This document shows, in pieces, positions 13,524 to 20,188 of a stretch of 20,188 nucleotides of DNA. Source of the stretch: Lachnospiraceae bacterium UBA7054 (GTDB lineage: Bacteria > Bacillota > Clostridia > Lachnospirales > Lachnospiraceae); the NCBI GenBank assembly GCA_002492725.1, contig DLAF01000045.1, forward strand, positions 1-20,188, written 5' to 3'. The translations under genes and the position numbers were made by a program. How positions within the stretch are numbered: position 1 is the first letter of the stretch; every line of letters starts with the position of its first letter. A model generated the notes under the pieces. That model was not told the origin of the DNA. It did not search any database and saw nothing but the letters and a program-made list of their open reading frames with translations.

Positions 13524-14798
13524 TTACAGAGGAAGACGCAAGACGAAGACAGAGCCTTGCCCCGCGGCGGATTTTACCGAAACCGTACCGCCCTGTTCCT
13601 CGATGATCCGCCTGGTCAGATAGAGTCCCACGCCGGAACCCTCTGTCTGCTTTACGAGTGGATGGCTGCCACGATAGAAACGCTGAAAGATTTGATTATA
13701 TTCTTCTTTGGGGATGCCGATCCCCTGATCGATGATTTCCACACTGATATAGCTGTAAAAATGATGAAGTCTTATGGTTATTATGCTGTTTGTCGGAGAA
13801 TACTTGACGGCGTTATCCAGAAGGTTCGCGATGGCTTCGGCGCTCCAGCGTCTGTCCAGAAATAAGGATATGCCGGTAACGTCTTCTGGTTCCGCCGTGC
13901 AGACTTCGATAGAAATGCCCTTTTGCAGCGCTTTTTCATAAACCGTGTTGACAGCGTCCGCGAGCAGGTCGGATAATGGGACTGTTTCCTGTTTTAGCGT
14001 GATCAGGGAGGTTTCGAGACGGGAAATATTGACCAATACAGTCACTAAACTTTCCAGTTTTTGTATCTGCAAGCCGCACCGCTGTAAAAAGCCGGTGCGT
14101 TCCTCCTCGGTATCGGCTTCCATGCACATGGCAAAACAGCTCTTTAAGGCGCTGATTGGCGTTTTTAATTGATGAGAGATATCGGTCACAAGCGTTTTGG
14201 TATCGTCCCGCTCGGCAGTCAAAGCCTGTGTTTTCGTTTTCAGCTTATTTCCGAGTTTATAGAAGGTATCGGTAAAGGATTCGCTGAAAACGCAGCCTGT
14301 GGGCAATCCCTCCTGAAGAGAGGAATAGTCGTCTGACAGATAACGATCGAGCAGGGTGTGAAGCAGCATTTCCTCCTTTTTTTGCTTGCGATAAAAACAG
14401 TAAAATGACAAAGAGATCAGAGTGAGACAGCAGAAAATCAACAGCGCTAAAAGAGAAGCAAATCTGGATAAGGCAAAACGATAATAGGGAATATCGCTCA
14501 TCAGCAGGTTTTTTCGATAGCCATACTTTGCGAGGATGGCAAAGCCATTGTCCACGTTGCGAAAGCCGGTGTCCTGTAACGTAGTGATAAGAAGCTGTTC
14601 TGCTTCGGGATATTCGGTAAGAATTGCTCCCGCAATGTTGCTGATCTGCGAAAGTTCCTGCCTGTGTTGGGAAGATAGAAGCGAAATTCCCCAGAAGCCG
14701 CAAAGAAAAGCAAAGAGCAGCGAGGCGGACAGGATTAAAACATAAAAGTTTCGGATATAGGAGGGCAGATGTAATTGTTTTTTCATCGTTTTTCGCAT
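13524..14798 (-). CDS. Sensor histidine kinase (two-component system)
   Basis: This 424-residue membrane kinase is partner to the OmpR-type regulator just upstream. Two membrane spans (about 17-40 and 112-136) flank a small external segment of about 70 residues. The HisKA domain has His209 in DISHQLKTPISALK. The ATPase domain has the N box EAIANLLDNAVKYS (321-334), DQGIGIP (357-363), FQRFYRG (371-377) and GSGVGLYL (387-394). It is not the short BceS-type intramembrane sensor, since it has an external loop. ATG 14798 has AAAGG only 2 bp upstream. ATG 14786, which forms an ATGA overlap with the regulator stop, is an equally good start and would remove four residues. It probably phosphorylates the regulator that controls the ABC genes downstream. 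Confidence 0.93.
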   Translation of the reverse strand: MRKTMKKQLHLPSYIRNFYVLILSASLLFAFLCGFWGISLLSSQHRQELSQISNIAGAILTEYPEAEQLLITTLQDTGFRNVDNGFAILAKYGYRKNLLMSDIPYYRFALSRFASLLALLIFCCLTLISLSFYCFYRKQKKEEMLLHTLLDRYLSDDYSSLQEGLPTGCVFSESFTDTFYKLGNKLKTKTQALTAERDDTKTLVTDISHQLKTPISALKSCFAMCMEADTEEERTGFLQRCGLQIQKLESLVTVLVNISRLETSLITLKQETVPLSDLLADAVNTVYEKALQKGISIEVCTAEPEDVTGISLFLDRRWSAEAIANLLDNAVKYSPTNSIITIRLHHFYSYISVEIIDQGIGIPKEEYNQIFQRFYRGSHPLVKQTEGSGVGLYLTRRIIEEQGGTVSVKSAAGQGSVFVLRLPL

Positions 14799-15475
14799 TT
14801 CCTTTCCCAGATATAGCCAAGCCCTCTGATATTTTTTAAGATGACAGGTGCAGAGGGATCGTCTTCGATTTTTTCACGCAGACGTCTGATATTGACGGAG
14901 AGTGTGTTTTCGTCCACAAAATTGCCTTCGATATCCCAGATGGCTTCCAGAAGCTGGTTCCTTGACAAAATGCGCATCGGATTTTCCATAAAGAAGGAGA
15001 GCAGGGAATATTCTTTTGCGGTCAGGGCCAGATTTTGATTTCCTTTTACGACCCGTCCCTCTTGCGGAAAGAGCGTGATATCGCCGGAGACAATACTTTT
15101 AGGGGCGTCCGTTGGAAAGCGTTTTAAGAGTGCGCCGACTTTTGCGGTCAGAGCTGCCATAGAGAATGGTTTGGTAATGTAATCGTCCGCGCCCTGCCGA
15201 TAACCGGCCACGATATCTTCCTCTCTGTCGAGGGCGGTCAAAAACAGGAAAAGAACGTCGCTTTCCTGACGTACACGAGAACAGAAATCCAGGCCGTTTC
15301 CGTCCGGTAAAGAGACATCGCATATGATCAAAGAAAAATTTTTATTATGAAAAAAGCTGAGGGCTTCTTTCACAGTGAACGCGCTGTGAACGGCGTAGCC
15401 TTCTTTTTTTAACTTCAGACTGATAGAGTGATTGAGGCTGTCGTCGTCCTCTAATAGTAAAATTTCCTGTGGCAT
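14783..15475 (-). CDS. OmpR/PhoB-family response regulator
   Basis: This 230-residue transcription factor has a receiver domain with the acidic pocket EDDD (9-12), phospho-acceptor Asp53 (IICDVSLPDGNGLD), Thr80 and Lys102 (ITKPFSM), then a C-terminal winged helix (AKEYSLLSFFMENP, VDENTLSVNIRRLREKIE, IKNIRGLGYIWE-type end). The ATG (15473-15475) has GGAG (15485-15488) 9 bp upstream. The gene overlaps the kinase and is divergent from the MATE gene. A TATAAT on the minus strand (15520-15525) is its likely -10, without a good -35, so it may need activation or be weakly expressed. Its probable target is the 11-bp-period direct repeat before the ABC genes. Confidence 0.95.
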   Translation of the reverse strand: MPQEILLLEDDDSLNHSISLKLKKEGYAVHSAFTVKEALSFFHNKNFSLIICDVSLPDGNGLDFCSRVRQESDVLFLFLTALDREEDIVAGYRQGADDYITKPFSMAALTAKVGALLKRFPTDAPKSIVSGDITLFPQEGRVVKGNQNLALTAKEYSLLSFFMENPMRILSRNQLLEAIWDIEGNFVDENTLSVNIRRLREKIEDDPSAPVILKNIRGLGYIWERKCEKR

Positions 15476-15498
15476 TTATCAGCACTCCGTGGTAAAGA

Positions 15499-15527
15499 TT
15501 GAAAATAGCAGCATTAGAGATTATAAT
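15499..15527 (+). promoter_or_regulatory. Promoter of the MATE gene, overlapping the divergent regulator promoter
   Basis: TTGAAA (15499-15504), a 17-bp spacer and TATAAT (15522-15527) make a near-consensus promoter reading toward the MATE gene. A second TATAAT starts at 15527. On the opposite strand TATAAT at 15520-15525 could serve the response regulator, so the two -10 boxes overlap and the promoters would compete. Confidence 0.7.
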
Positions 15528-15588
15528 ATAATAGCCGAAAAAGAAAAGCAAGCACTGTAAAAATTAGCGTCGTGAAGGGTGGTGTCGT

Positions 15589-16962
15589 ATGGAGCAGGAA
15601 ACGCAGAAAGTGAAAACCCCGAAATACAGAAAAGAGAATATCCGCATTACCTTTCATATGGCATGGCCCTCCATCGTGGAGTCCTTTTTTGTGGCTTTTG
15701 CGGGTCTGGTGGATTCATTGATGGTAAGTTCGCTCGGTTCCTATGCGGTTGCGGCGGTGGGGCTTACGACACAGCCGAAATTCATGGGACTGGCGATGTT
15801 TTTTGCGATGAATGTAGCGATTTCTGCGCTGGTCGCAAGGCGGCGTGGCGAGGAAAAGCCGGAGGAGGCCAACCGTATTTTAAGTACGGCGGTTGTCTTT
15901 ATCTTTGCCGCGGCAGTCATTATGAGTATTGTTTTTGTGAGCTTGGCAGGCCCAATCATCCGTTTCTGCGGCTCCACGCCTGAGACGCATGACAGCGCGG
16001 TGGCATATTTTCGGATTGTGATGGGCGGTATGATCTTTAACTGTATTCAGATGGGGATTAATTCCGCGCAGCGGGGCGTTGGTAACACGAAGATTACCAT
16101 GCGCACCAATGTGACCTCCAACACAGTGAATATTATTTTCAATTATCTGCTGATCAATGGGCATTTCGGATTTCCGGCACTCGGGATTCGGGGCGCAGCC
16201 CTTGCTACGGTGCTGGGGACGGTGGTGGCATCCGTCATGAGCGTGATTTCAATCCTGAAACCGGAAGGCTTTATCAGTCTGCCCTATATCATCAAAAATA
16301 AAGTGCGTCCCGCATTAAAAACCCTCGGCAATCTGATCCATGTGGGCTACAGCGTTTTCTTTGAGCAGGTACTCATGCGGATTGGCTTTATGCTGACGGC
16401 AATCATGGCGGCAAAGCAGGGAACTGACGCGATGGCGGCGCATCAGGTGGGGATGAATATCATGGGTTTGACGTTTTCCTTCGGGGACGGTCTGCAGGCT
16501 GCTGCAGTTGCGCTGATCGGGCGCAGCCTTGGCGCCGGCGATGAAAAGCTTGCCAGAGAGTACGGCGGTATCTGCAGGATGTTCGGCGGTGTGATTTCGG
16601 CCTGCCTTGCAGTCGTTTACTTTTTCGGGGCAGGAACACTCATGCGCCTGTTTTTTGCGGAGGAGCATATTGTGGCGATTGGTGTGGGCATTATGCGGGT
16701 CATCATTTTCGTGGTGGTTTTCCAGATCAGCCAGGTGGTCTATATGGGATGCCTGCGCGGCGCGGGAGATACCTTTTATACGGCGGTTGCTTCCACAATC
16801 AGCGTCACCTTTATCCGCACGGCGGGCTCGTATCTGGGCGGATATGTGTTCGGCTTCGGTATTATCGGCATCTGGCTCGGTGTACTGGCCGATCAGATAT
16901 CCCGTTTTGTCTTTGCGTCCATAAGGTTCAAGAAGGGCGAATGGACGAAAATCAAAATATAG
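15589..16962 (+). CDS. MATE-family efflux transporter
   Basis: This 457-residue inner-membrane protein has about twelve hydrophobic segments and a duplicated MatE organisation. Family signs are the N-terminal AWPSIVESFFVAFAGLVDSLMVS block, QRGVGNTKITM in the first half, and the matching MGCLRGAGDTFYTA in the second half. Both are the R-G-x-G-(N/D)-T motifs of MATE exporters. Such proteins expel cationic drugs, dyes or metabolites using Na+ or H+ gradients; the substrate here is unknown. The ATG at 15589 follows AAGGGTGG by 6 bp. It is transcribed alone from its own promoter and ends 13 bp from the convergent ABC permease gene, with no clear terminator between them. Confidence 0.93.
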   Translation: MEQETQKVKTPKYRKENIRITFHMAWPSIVESFFVAFAGLVDSLMVSSLGSYAVAAVGLTTQPKFMGLAMFFAMNVAISALVARRRGEEKPEEANRILSTAVVFIFAAAVIMSIVFVSLAGPIIRFCGSTPETHDSAVAYFRIVMGGMIFNCIQMGINSAQRGVGNTKITMRTNVTSNTVNIIFNYLLINGHFGFPALGIRGAALATVLGTVVASVMSVISILKPEGFISLPYIIKNKVRPALKTLGNLIHVGYSVFFEQVLMRIGFMLTAIMAAKQGTDAMAAHQVGMNIMGLTFSFGDGLQAAAVALIGRSLGAGDEKLAREYGGICRMFGGVISACLAVVYFFGAGTLMRLFFAEEHIVAIGVGIMRVIIFVVVFQISQVVYMGCLRGAGDTFYTAVASTISVTFIRTAGSYLGGYVFGFGIIGIWLGVLADQISRFVFASIRFKKGEWTKIKI

Positions 16963-16975
16963 CGTCGGGATCGGT

Positions 16976-17632
16976 TCAATATTCCCTGCGCTTGAAAATG
17001 CGCACCGTGAGCGGGTAGGAGAGGGCATAGGCCGCTATGGAAACGGTTAGCAGGATTACAATGCCAAGCAGGCGATTTTTGAGTCCCGGTTCGATAAAAC
17101 GATTGACGAGACTGACAATGATGCAGTCAAAAATAAAAGCACAACCGAGACAGAGGCCCATAAAAAAATCGCCCCGATCCGCTCCGAGAGTATGGAAGAA
17201 CAGGTGAAACAGAGGAAAATATACCGCGCCCATAAAAAGACTCAGGCTGATTCCCAGAACAAATGTGGTGACAATGTCAAACGGGGAATCAAACGGGCAG
17301 CCGTGCAGAAACCAAGATAAAGTCGTAACTGCTGCGGGTAAGAGTGTGCCGACAGCTGTCCAGAGCAGTTGATTGAGAAACTGACTCTTTATGATCTCTG
17401 ATCGCATGACCGGTAGAGTCAATTTGTATTTTCCCCATTTGGAGGTAAATTCTTCTTTCACAACGCTGACGGCAAATGCAGAATACGAAATAATGCCCAC
17501 TACGGTAAAAGTGGTCAGAAGCGGAGGGCTGATTACCAGAGCAAGGAAGATGCCCACCAAAACCATGACAATAGACAATATTTTTGCGCCGGAAAGCGTT
17601 GCATAAATATTATTTTTCAGTAATCCTTTCAT
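16976..17632 (-). CDS. ABC-2 type transporter permease
   Basis: This 218-residue membrane protein has six likely spans (about 15-35, 38-58, 88-108, 120-143, 155-180 and 185-208) and a short charged cytoplasmic loop, VKEEFTSKWGKYKLTLPVMRSEIIKSQFL. That layout is seen in small ABC-2 permeases of the YtrC/PF13346 kind. It pairs with the ATPase directly upstream; the genes overlap by four bases (ATGA, 17629-17632) and its GGAG (17640-17643) lies inside the ATPase gene. It is last in a GntR-ATPase-permease operon. Such cassettes often respond to cell-wall antibiotics; the substrate is not predictable from the sequence. Confidence 0.85.
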   Translation of the reverse strand: MKGLLKNNIYATLSGAKILSIVMVLVGIFLALVISPPLLTTFTVVGIISYSAFAVSVVKEEFTSKWGKYKLTLPVMRSEIIKSQFLNQLLWTAVGTLLPAAVTTLSWFLHGCPFDSPFDIVTTFVLGISLSLFMGAVYFPLFHLFFHTLGADRGDFFMGLCLGCAFIFDCIIVSLVNRFIEPGLKNRLLGIVILLTVSIAAYALSYPLTVRIFKRREY

Positions 17633-18495
17633 AATGACGCTCCTTTCACCAATAACAACATGATTTCATCAATGGAAACATGGTCCGTCACGATATCTTT
17701 ATACTTCTTTTCCACTGCTTTTCCGTCGGCTACCAAAACGTCGATCTGAAAATCCCGTTTCCTAAAAGCAATGACATCTGCGGGATCCAGCGCCTGAAAC
17801 TGACTATCCTTACAGCGAAGGACAGCATAGCGGTAGATCAGGTCATCTTTGGATGCGGTCAGGATCAGCCTGCCGTTATGGATAAAAGTAATGTAGTCAG
17901 CCACCTTTTCCAAATCGCTTGTGATGTGGGAGGATAACAGGATGGAATGATCTTCCGCCTGTACAAAGTCGAGAAATATGTCCAGCATCTCATCGCGCAT
18001 AATGGGGTCGAGACCGCTCGTTGCCTCATCCAGAATCAAAAGCTGCGGATGATGAGAGAGGGCAGCGGCAATTGCCAGTTTCATCGACATTCCTCTGGAA
18101 AAATGCTTTATTTTCTGTGTATAGGGCAGCTTAAATTCTTCCAAATATTTTTCAAACAAGCCATGATCCCAACAGGTATAAAGACCGCTCATAACCTGAG
18201 ATAACTGTTTGGCAGTCCAAAACCCGGGAAAATTATCGCCGTCATAAACTACGCCGATTTTCTCCCGAAGTGCCGTGTCGTCATCCTGCATTTCTTTGCC
18301 AAACAGTCTGATGGTTCCGCTGTCCTTGTGAATGGTGTTTAAGATACAGCCGATCGTCGTTGTCTTGCCGGCGCCGTTTTCCCCGACGAAGCCGAGTATG
18401 TTTCCGTAAGGCAGAGCAAAAGACAGATTGTCCAGCGTAAAATTTGATTTAGAAAATGATTTTGTAATATTTTCCAGTTCTAATATAGGTTCCAT
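17629..18495 (-). CDS. ABC transporter ATP-binding protein (YtrB/BcrA-like)
   Basis: This 288-residue ATPase has Walker A GENGAGKTTT (38-47), a divergent signature HFSRGMSMKL (131-140) in place of LSGGQ, Walker B LLILDEATSGLD (152-163) and the switch His190 in LLSSHITSDLE. Its Q-loop region reads VVYDGDNFPGFWT, lacking the usual Gln. These departures are common in YtrB/YxlF-type ATPases, so activity is still expected. The C-terminal 80 residues are an extension outside the core fold. I start at ATG 18493-18495, which has AAAGGAG five bases upstream; an in-frame ATG at 18528 would overlap the GntR gene and add 11 residues. It works with the ABC-2 permease that follows. Confidence 0.92.
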   Translation of the reverse strand: MEPILELENITKSFSKSNFTLDNLSFALPYGNILGFVGENGAGKTTTIGCILNTIHKDSGTIRLFGKEMQDDDTALREKIGVVYDGDNFPGFWTAKQLSQVMSGLYTCWDHGLFEKYLEEFKLPYTQKIKHFSRGMSMKLAIAAALSHHPQLLILDEATSGLDPIMRDEMLDIFLDFVQAEDHSILLSSHITSDLEKVADYITFIHNGRLILTASKDDLIYRYAVLRCKDSQFQALDPADVIAFRKRDFQIDVLVADGKAVEKKYKDIVTDHVSIDEIMLLLVKGASL

Positions 18496-18517
18496 GGTGT
18501 CTCCTTTTTGCTGCGTT

Positions 18518-18895
18518 TTATTCTTCATCCTGATAAAACATGGTTAACAGTTCCGTCAGCTTCTGCAGCGAAATGTTGCTGGTTCGTCCGATTTCCGCCG
18601 CGGCCAGCAAATGCTCCTCTGCGATCCGCTGTTGTTCCTCCTGATAAAATTCTTTGTTTTGTGCGGAGACGAAGCTTCCCCTGCCCACGGTGGTCTCGAT
18701 AAAGCCGTCCCGCTGTAAATCTTCGTAGGCCTTCTGTACCGTGATTACACTCACATGGATGGATTTAGCCAGAGCCCGCATGGAGGGGATTGAATCGCCC
18801 GCCTGCAATTCGCCGCTCATGATCATGGCCTTGATCTGGGATGTAATCTGCTCGTAGATCGGTTTGTTGGCATTGTTGCTGATGATGATCTCCAT
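18518..18895 (-). CDS. GntR-family transcriptional repressor, YtrA subfamily
   Basis: This 125-residue regulator has an N-terminal winged helix-turn-helix (about 10-78: PIYEQITSQIKAMIMSGEL, SIPSMRALAKSIHVSVITVQ, GFIETTVGRGSFV) and only a short helical tail of about 45 residues. That is the hallmark of the YtrA subfamily, which lacks a large effector domain. The ATG 18893-18895 has GGAG (18902-18905) six bases upstream; frames from 18907 or 18934 are less likely. It is first in the operon with the ABC ATPase and permease, 22 bp before the ATPase start, and very probably represses its own operon through the palindrome at 18934-18958. The inducing signal is unknown. Confidence 0.93.
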   Translation of the reverse strand: MEIIISNNANKPIYEQITSQIKAMIMSGELQAGDSIPSMRALAKSIHVSVITVQKAYEDLQRDGFIETTVGRGSFVSAQNKEFYQEEQQRIAEEHLLAAAEIGRTSNISLQKLTELLTMFYQDEE

Positions 18896-18933
18896 GGGTT
18901 TCTCCATTTCCGTGGTATAAAACGGTGGTTTCA

Positions 18934-18958
18934 AGTGTACTTATTGTACAAGTACATT
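18934..18958 (-). promoter_or_regulatory. YtrA-like operator of the GntR-ABC operon
   Basis: TGTACTT (18936-18942) and AAGTACA (18950-18956) form a perfect 7-bp inverted repeat over a 7-bp spacer, with TTGTACAA nested at 18944-18951. Read with flanks it is AGTGTA-N13-TACATT, one base from AGTGTA-N13-TACACT, which I recall for B. subtilis YtrA. It overlaps the -10 box and expected start site, a good place for autorepression. Confidence 0.75.
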
Positions 18959-18983
18959 ATAACAAATAAAATATCTGTGTCAA
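18956..18983 (-). promoter_or_regulatory. Consensus promoter of the GntR-ABC operon
   Basis: On the minus strand TTGACA (18978-18983), a 16-bp spacer and TATAAT (18956-18961) match both consensus boxes fully. A promoter this strong suggests that the operon is held off by the repressor whose site abuts it. Confidence 0.85.
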
Positions 18984-19319
18984 GAGAAAAGAAATGCTGC
19001 CGGGATAGTATCATAAATCTGCACAATACAAAATATTGTATTTTGTTGATTTTTTCTATTTATCAATTTCTATATGTTGATGTCCTCACTCAAATTATCA
19101 TTATTTCGTATACTATTTTTCTGCAAGTCAATCGGCAATAAGTCGTTGCATTTCCTGTTTCTCTATGATATATCTATCTCATACACATAATTAGCCAAGG
19201 CATTATGCAGGAAGGGATTGCTTTTCAATCATCTTTGCAGTCAAAGTCTTTGGCATCTTTAGGGGAAACCCTGTCTTCGGCAGATTCTAAAACTGCCGTC
19301 ACGAAAGGAAGGCATTTCT
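18984..19319. other. AT-rich intergenic region and leader of the nuclease gene
   Basis: No supportable gene is seen between the GntR promoter and the nuclease start. TATACT (19109-19114) could be a -10 for the nuclease gene but has no good -35. Two small hairpins lie in the leader: AGGG-gaaa-CCCT with a GNRA-type loop (19261-19272), and CGGCAG/CTGCCG (19278-19283 with 19293-19298). The latter is followed by AAAGGAAGG (19304-19312), the likely ribosome binding site. Confidence 0.5.
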
Positions 19320-20188
19320 ATGATCAAAAGTATCAAACTCCCGGCGGACATTCATGGTGAGGTTCGCTATGGCATGACAAACGACTACATGTTCCGCGCT
19401 GTTTTGCAATCCAATAATAAAGTCCTGCGCGGGCTGGTTTGTTCCCTGCTTCATTTGGAAGAAGATGAGATTGTTTCCGTGGCTGTAACGAATCCCATTG
19501 TTTTGGGGGATGACATTAAAGATAAGGAATTTCGGCTGGATGTCAATGTTCTGCTCAATGACAGTACATTGATCAATCTTGAAATGCAGGTGGCTAATCG
19601 CCTGAACTGGCGTGAACGGTCAGTAGCTTATCTGTGCCGTTCATTTGACAATCTGGAGCATGGACAAGATTACAGTGTGGCAAAACCGGTCATTCATATC
19701 GGTTTTTTAGATTATACATTATTTCCTGAACATCCTAAGTTTTATGATACCTATAAACTATTGAGTATACATGACCACGAAAAGTACAGCGACAGTCTTT
19801 CTTTGGGAGTTGTGGATTTATCGCGGATAGAACTTGCGACCGAGGAGGACAGGAGGTATCATATCGACAGTTGGGCGAGACTCTTCAAAGCTGCTATATG
19901 GGAGGAAATTCAAATGAGCGCATCCATAAACGAATATTTACAGGAAGCCGCGAATACGCTTTATGCTCTGAATGCCGATGAAGAGGTGCGTAAACGCTGT
20001 CGCGACCGTCTGGAGTATTATCAGGATCTGAAAAACTATGAGCTCAAAATTGAGCGGGATCGTATCGAACACGAGCAGGATCTGAAAAATTACGAGCGAA
20101 AGATTGCACAGGATCGACTTGAACATGAACAGGATTTACGTAATTATGAACAAAAAATCGAACGGGATCGCATGGAGTACGAGCAGGA
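19320..20188 (+). CDS. Rpn/PD-(D/E)XK nuclease-family putative transposase (partial at window end)
   Basis: An open frame runs from ATG 19320 off the window, giving 289 visible residues. The N-terminal 210 residues look like the Rpn/PDDEXK_2 family (recombination-promoting nuclease, often annotated as putative transposase): TNDYMFRAVLQ near 20, EFRLDVNVLLND then LINLEMQVAN as the D...ExQ catalytic strand pair, WRERSVAYLCRSF, and IHIGFLDYTLF. Gln replaces the usual Lys of ExK, which is common in this family as I recall it. After about residue 230 the protein becomes a charged coiled coil of 18-residue repeats (QDLKNYExKIxxDRxExE). AAAGGAAGG lies just upstream of the start. Related genes often occur as many near-identical copies in Lachnospiraceae genomes. 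Its role here, in DNA rearrangement or defence, is unproven. Confidence 0.82.
   Translation, partial: MIKSIKLPADIHGEVRYGMTNDYMFRAVLQSNNKVLRGLVCSLLHLEEDEIVSVAVTNPIVLGDDIKDKEFRLDVNVLLNDSTLINLEMQVANRLNWRERSVAYLCRSFDNLEHGQDYSVAKPVIHIGFLDYTLFPEHPKFYDTYKLLSIHDHEKYSDSLSLGVVDLSRIELATEEDRRYHIDSWARLFKAAIWEEIQMSASINEYLQEAANTLYALNADEEVRKRCRDRLEYYQDLKNYELKIERDRIEHEQDLKNYERKIAQDRLEHEQDLRNYEQKIERDRMEYEQ
20016..20188 (+). repeat. 54-bp tandem repeats encoding a coiled coil
   Basis: Three full imperfect units (20016-20069, 20070-20123, 20124-20177) and the start of a fourth encode an 18-residue repeat of the form (Y/H)(Y/E)QDL(K/R)NYE.KI..DR.E. The phase is exactly in frame and copy number cannot be known because the array runs past the window end. 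The substitutions between units are mostly conservative. Confidence 0.9.

Noticed and set aside
14257..14820. 187-codon minus-strand frame overlapping the histidine kinase
   Set aside because: It is out of frame within the kinase gene, whose motifs are complete in the main frame.
16315..17028. 237-codon minus-strand frame opposite the MATE gene
   Set aside because: Antisense shadow of MATE membrane segments; the composition is not protein-like and it overlaps the ABC permease end.
17629..18495. ATPase inactive because LSGGQ and the Q-loop Gln are missing
   Set aside because: Walker A, Walker B and the switch His are intact, and such departures are common in the YtrB-like group.
18935..19141. 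68-codon plus-strand frame after the GntR promoter
   Set aside because: It starts inside the operator, has no ribosome binding site and is explained by AT-richness.
20016..20188. Possible CRISPR-like array
   Set aside because: The 54-bp units are contiguous, imperfect and in frame with a coding sequence; there are no spacers.

Overview
The window looks like a chromosomal segment from a Gram-positive anaerobe of the Clostridia, most likely a Lachnospiraceae-type gut bacterium. The reasons are strong AGGAGG-type ribosome binding sites, a FabK-based type II fatty acid synthase, FabT-like operators, a YtrA-type GntR/ABC cassette, and the IS66 and Rpn-type PD-(D/E)XK genes at the two ends. This placement is inferred from gene content and signals only; no database was searched.

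Layout. (1) 1-901: 3' part of an IS66-family insertion sequence, with the C-terminal half of its transposase and a candidate right inverted end. (2) 902-1486: AT-rich spacer without a convincing gene. (3) 1487-8627: fatty acid biosynthesis block on the + strand, in the order acpP-fabK, terminator, fabD-fabG-fabF-fabZ, a second FabK-like flavoprotein, then fabH. Two nearly identical palindromes (ACTTTGA-N3-TCAAACT) lie at the acpP and fabD promoters and look like operators of a FabT/MarR-type regulator, so the block is probably two co-regulated transcription units. The acetyl-CoA carboxylase (acc) genes and the regulator gene are not in the window. (4) 8626-15475, - strand: in order of transcription, an OmpR-type response regulator, a sensor histidine kinase, a MacB/LolD-type ABC ATPase, a large FtsX-type permease, and a chemoreceptor-like protein with a polytopic membrane anchor. 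A direct repeat with an 11-bp period sits where the response regulator would be expected to activate the ABC genes. (5) 15499-16962, + strand: a MATE-family efflux protein, divergent from the response regulator. (6) 16976-18983, - strand: a GntR (YtrA-type) repressor, an ABC ATPase and an ABC-2 type permease in one tight operon, with a consensus promoter and a YtrA-like operator. (7) 19320-end, + strand: an Rpn/PD-(D/E)XK nuclease-family protein whose C-terminal coiled coil is encoded by 54-bp tandem repeats that run off the window.

The most interesting candidate is the second FabK-like protein (6419-7486). It keeps the nitronate monooxygenase/FabK fold and a GGH motif, but carries a C-terminal CX2CX3CX7C cysteine cluster. 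That combination recalls Helicobacter pylori FabX, an FMN and [4Fe-4S] dehydrogenase/isomerase that introduces the double bond for unsaturated fatty acids. No fabA, fabM or second fabZ/fabN is seen here, and the route to unsaturated fatty acids in Clostridia has been unclear, so a FabX-type step encoded inside the fab operon is a testable idea. A second recurring pattern is a set of small hairpins with GAA loops in the spacers before fabF, fabZ and fabH.
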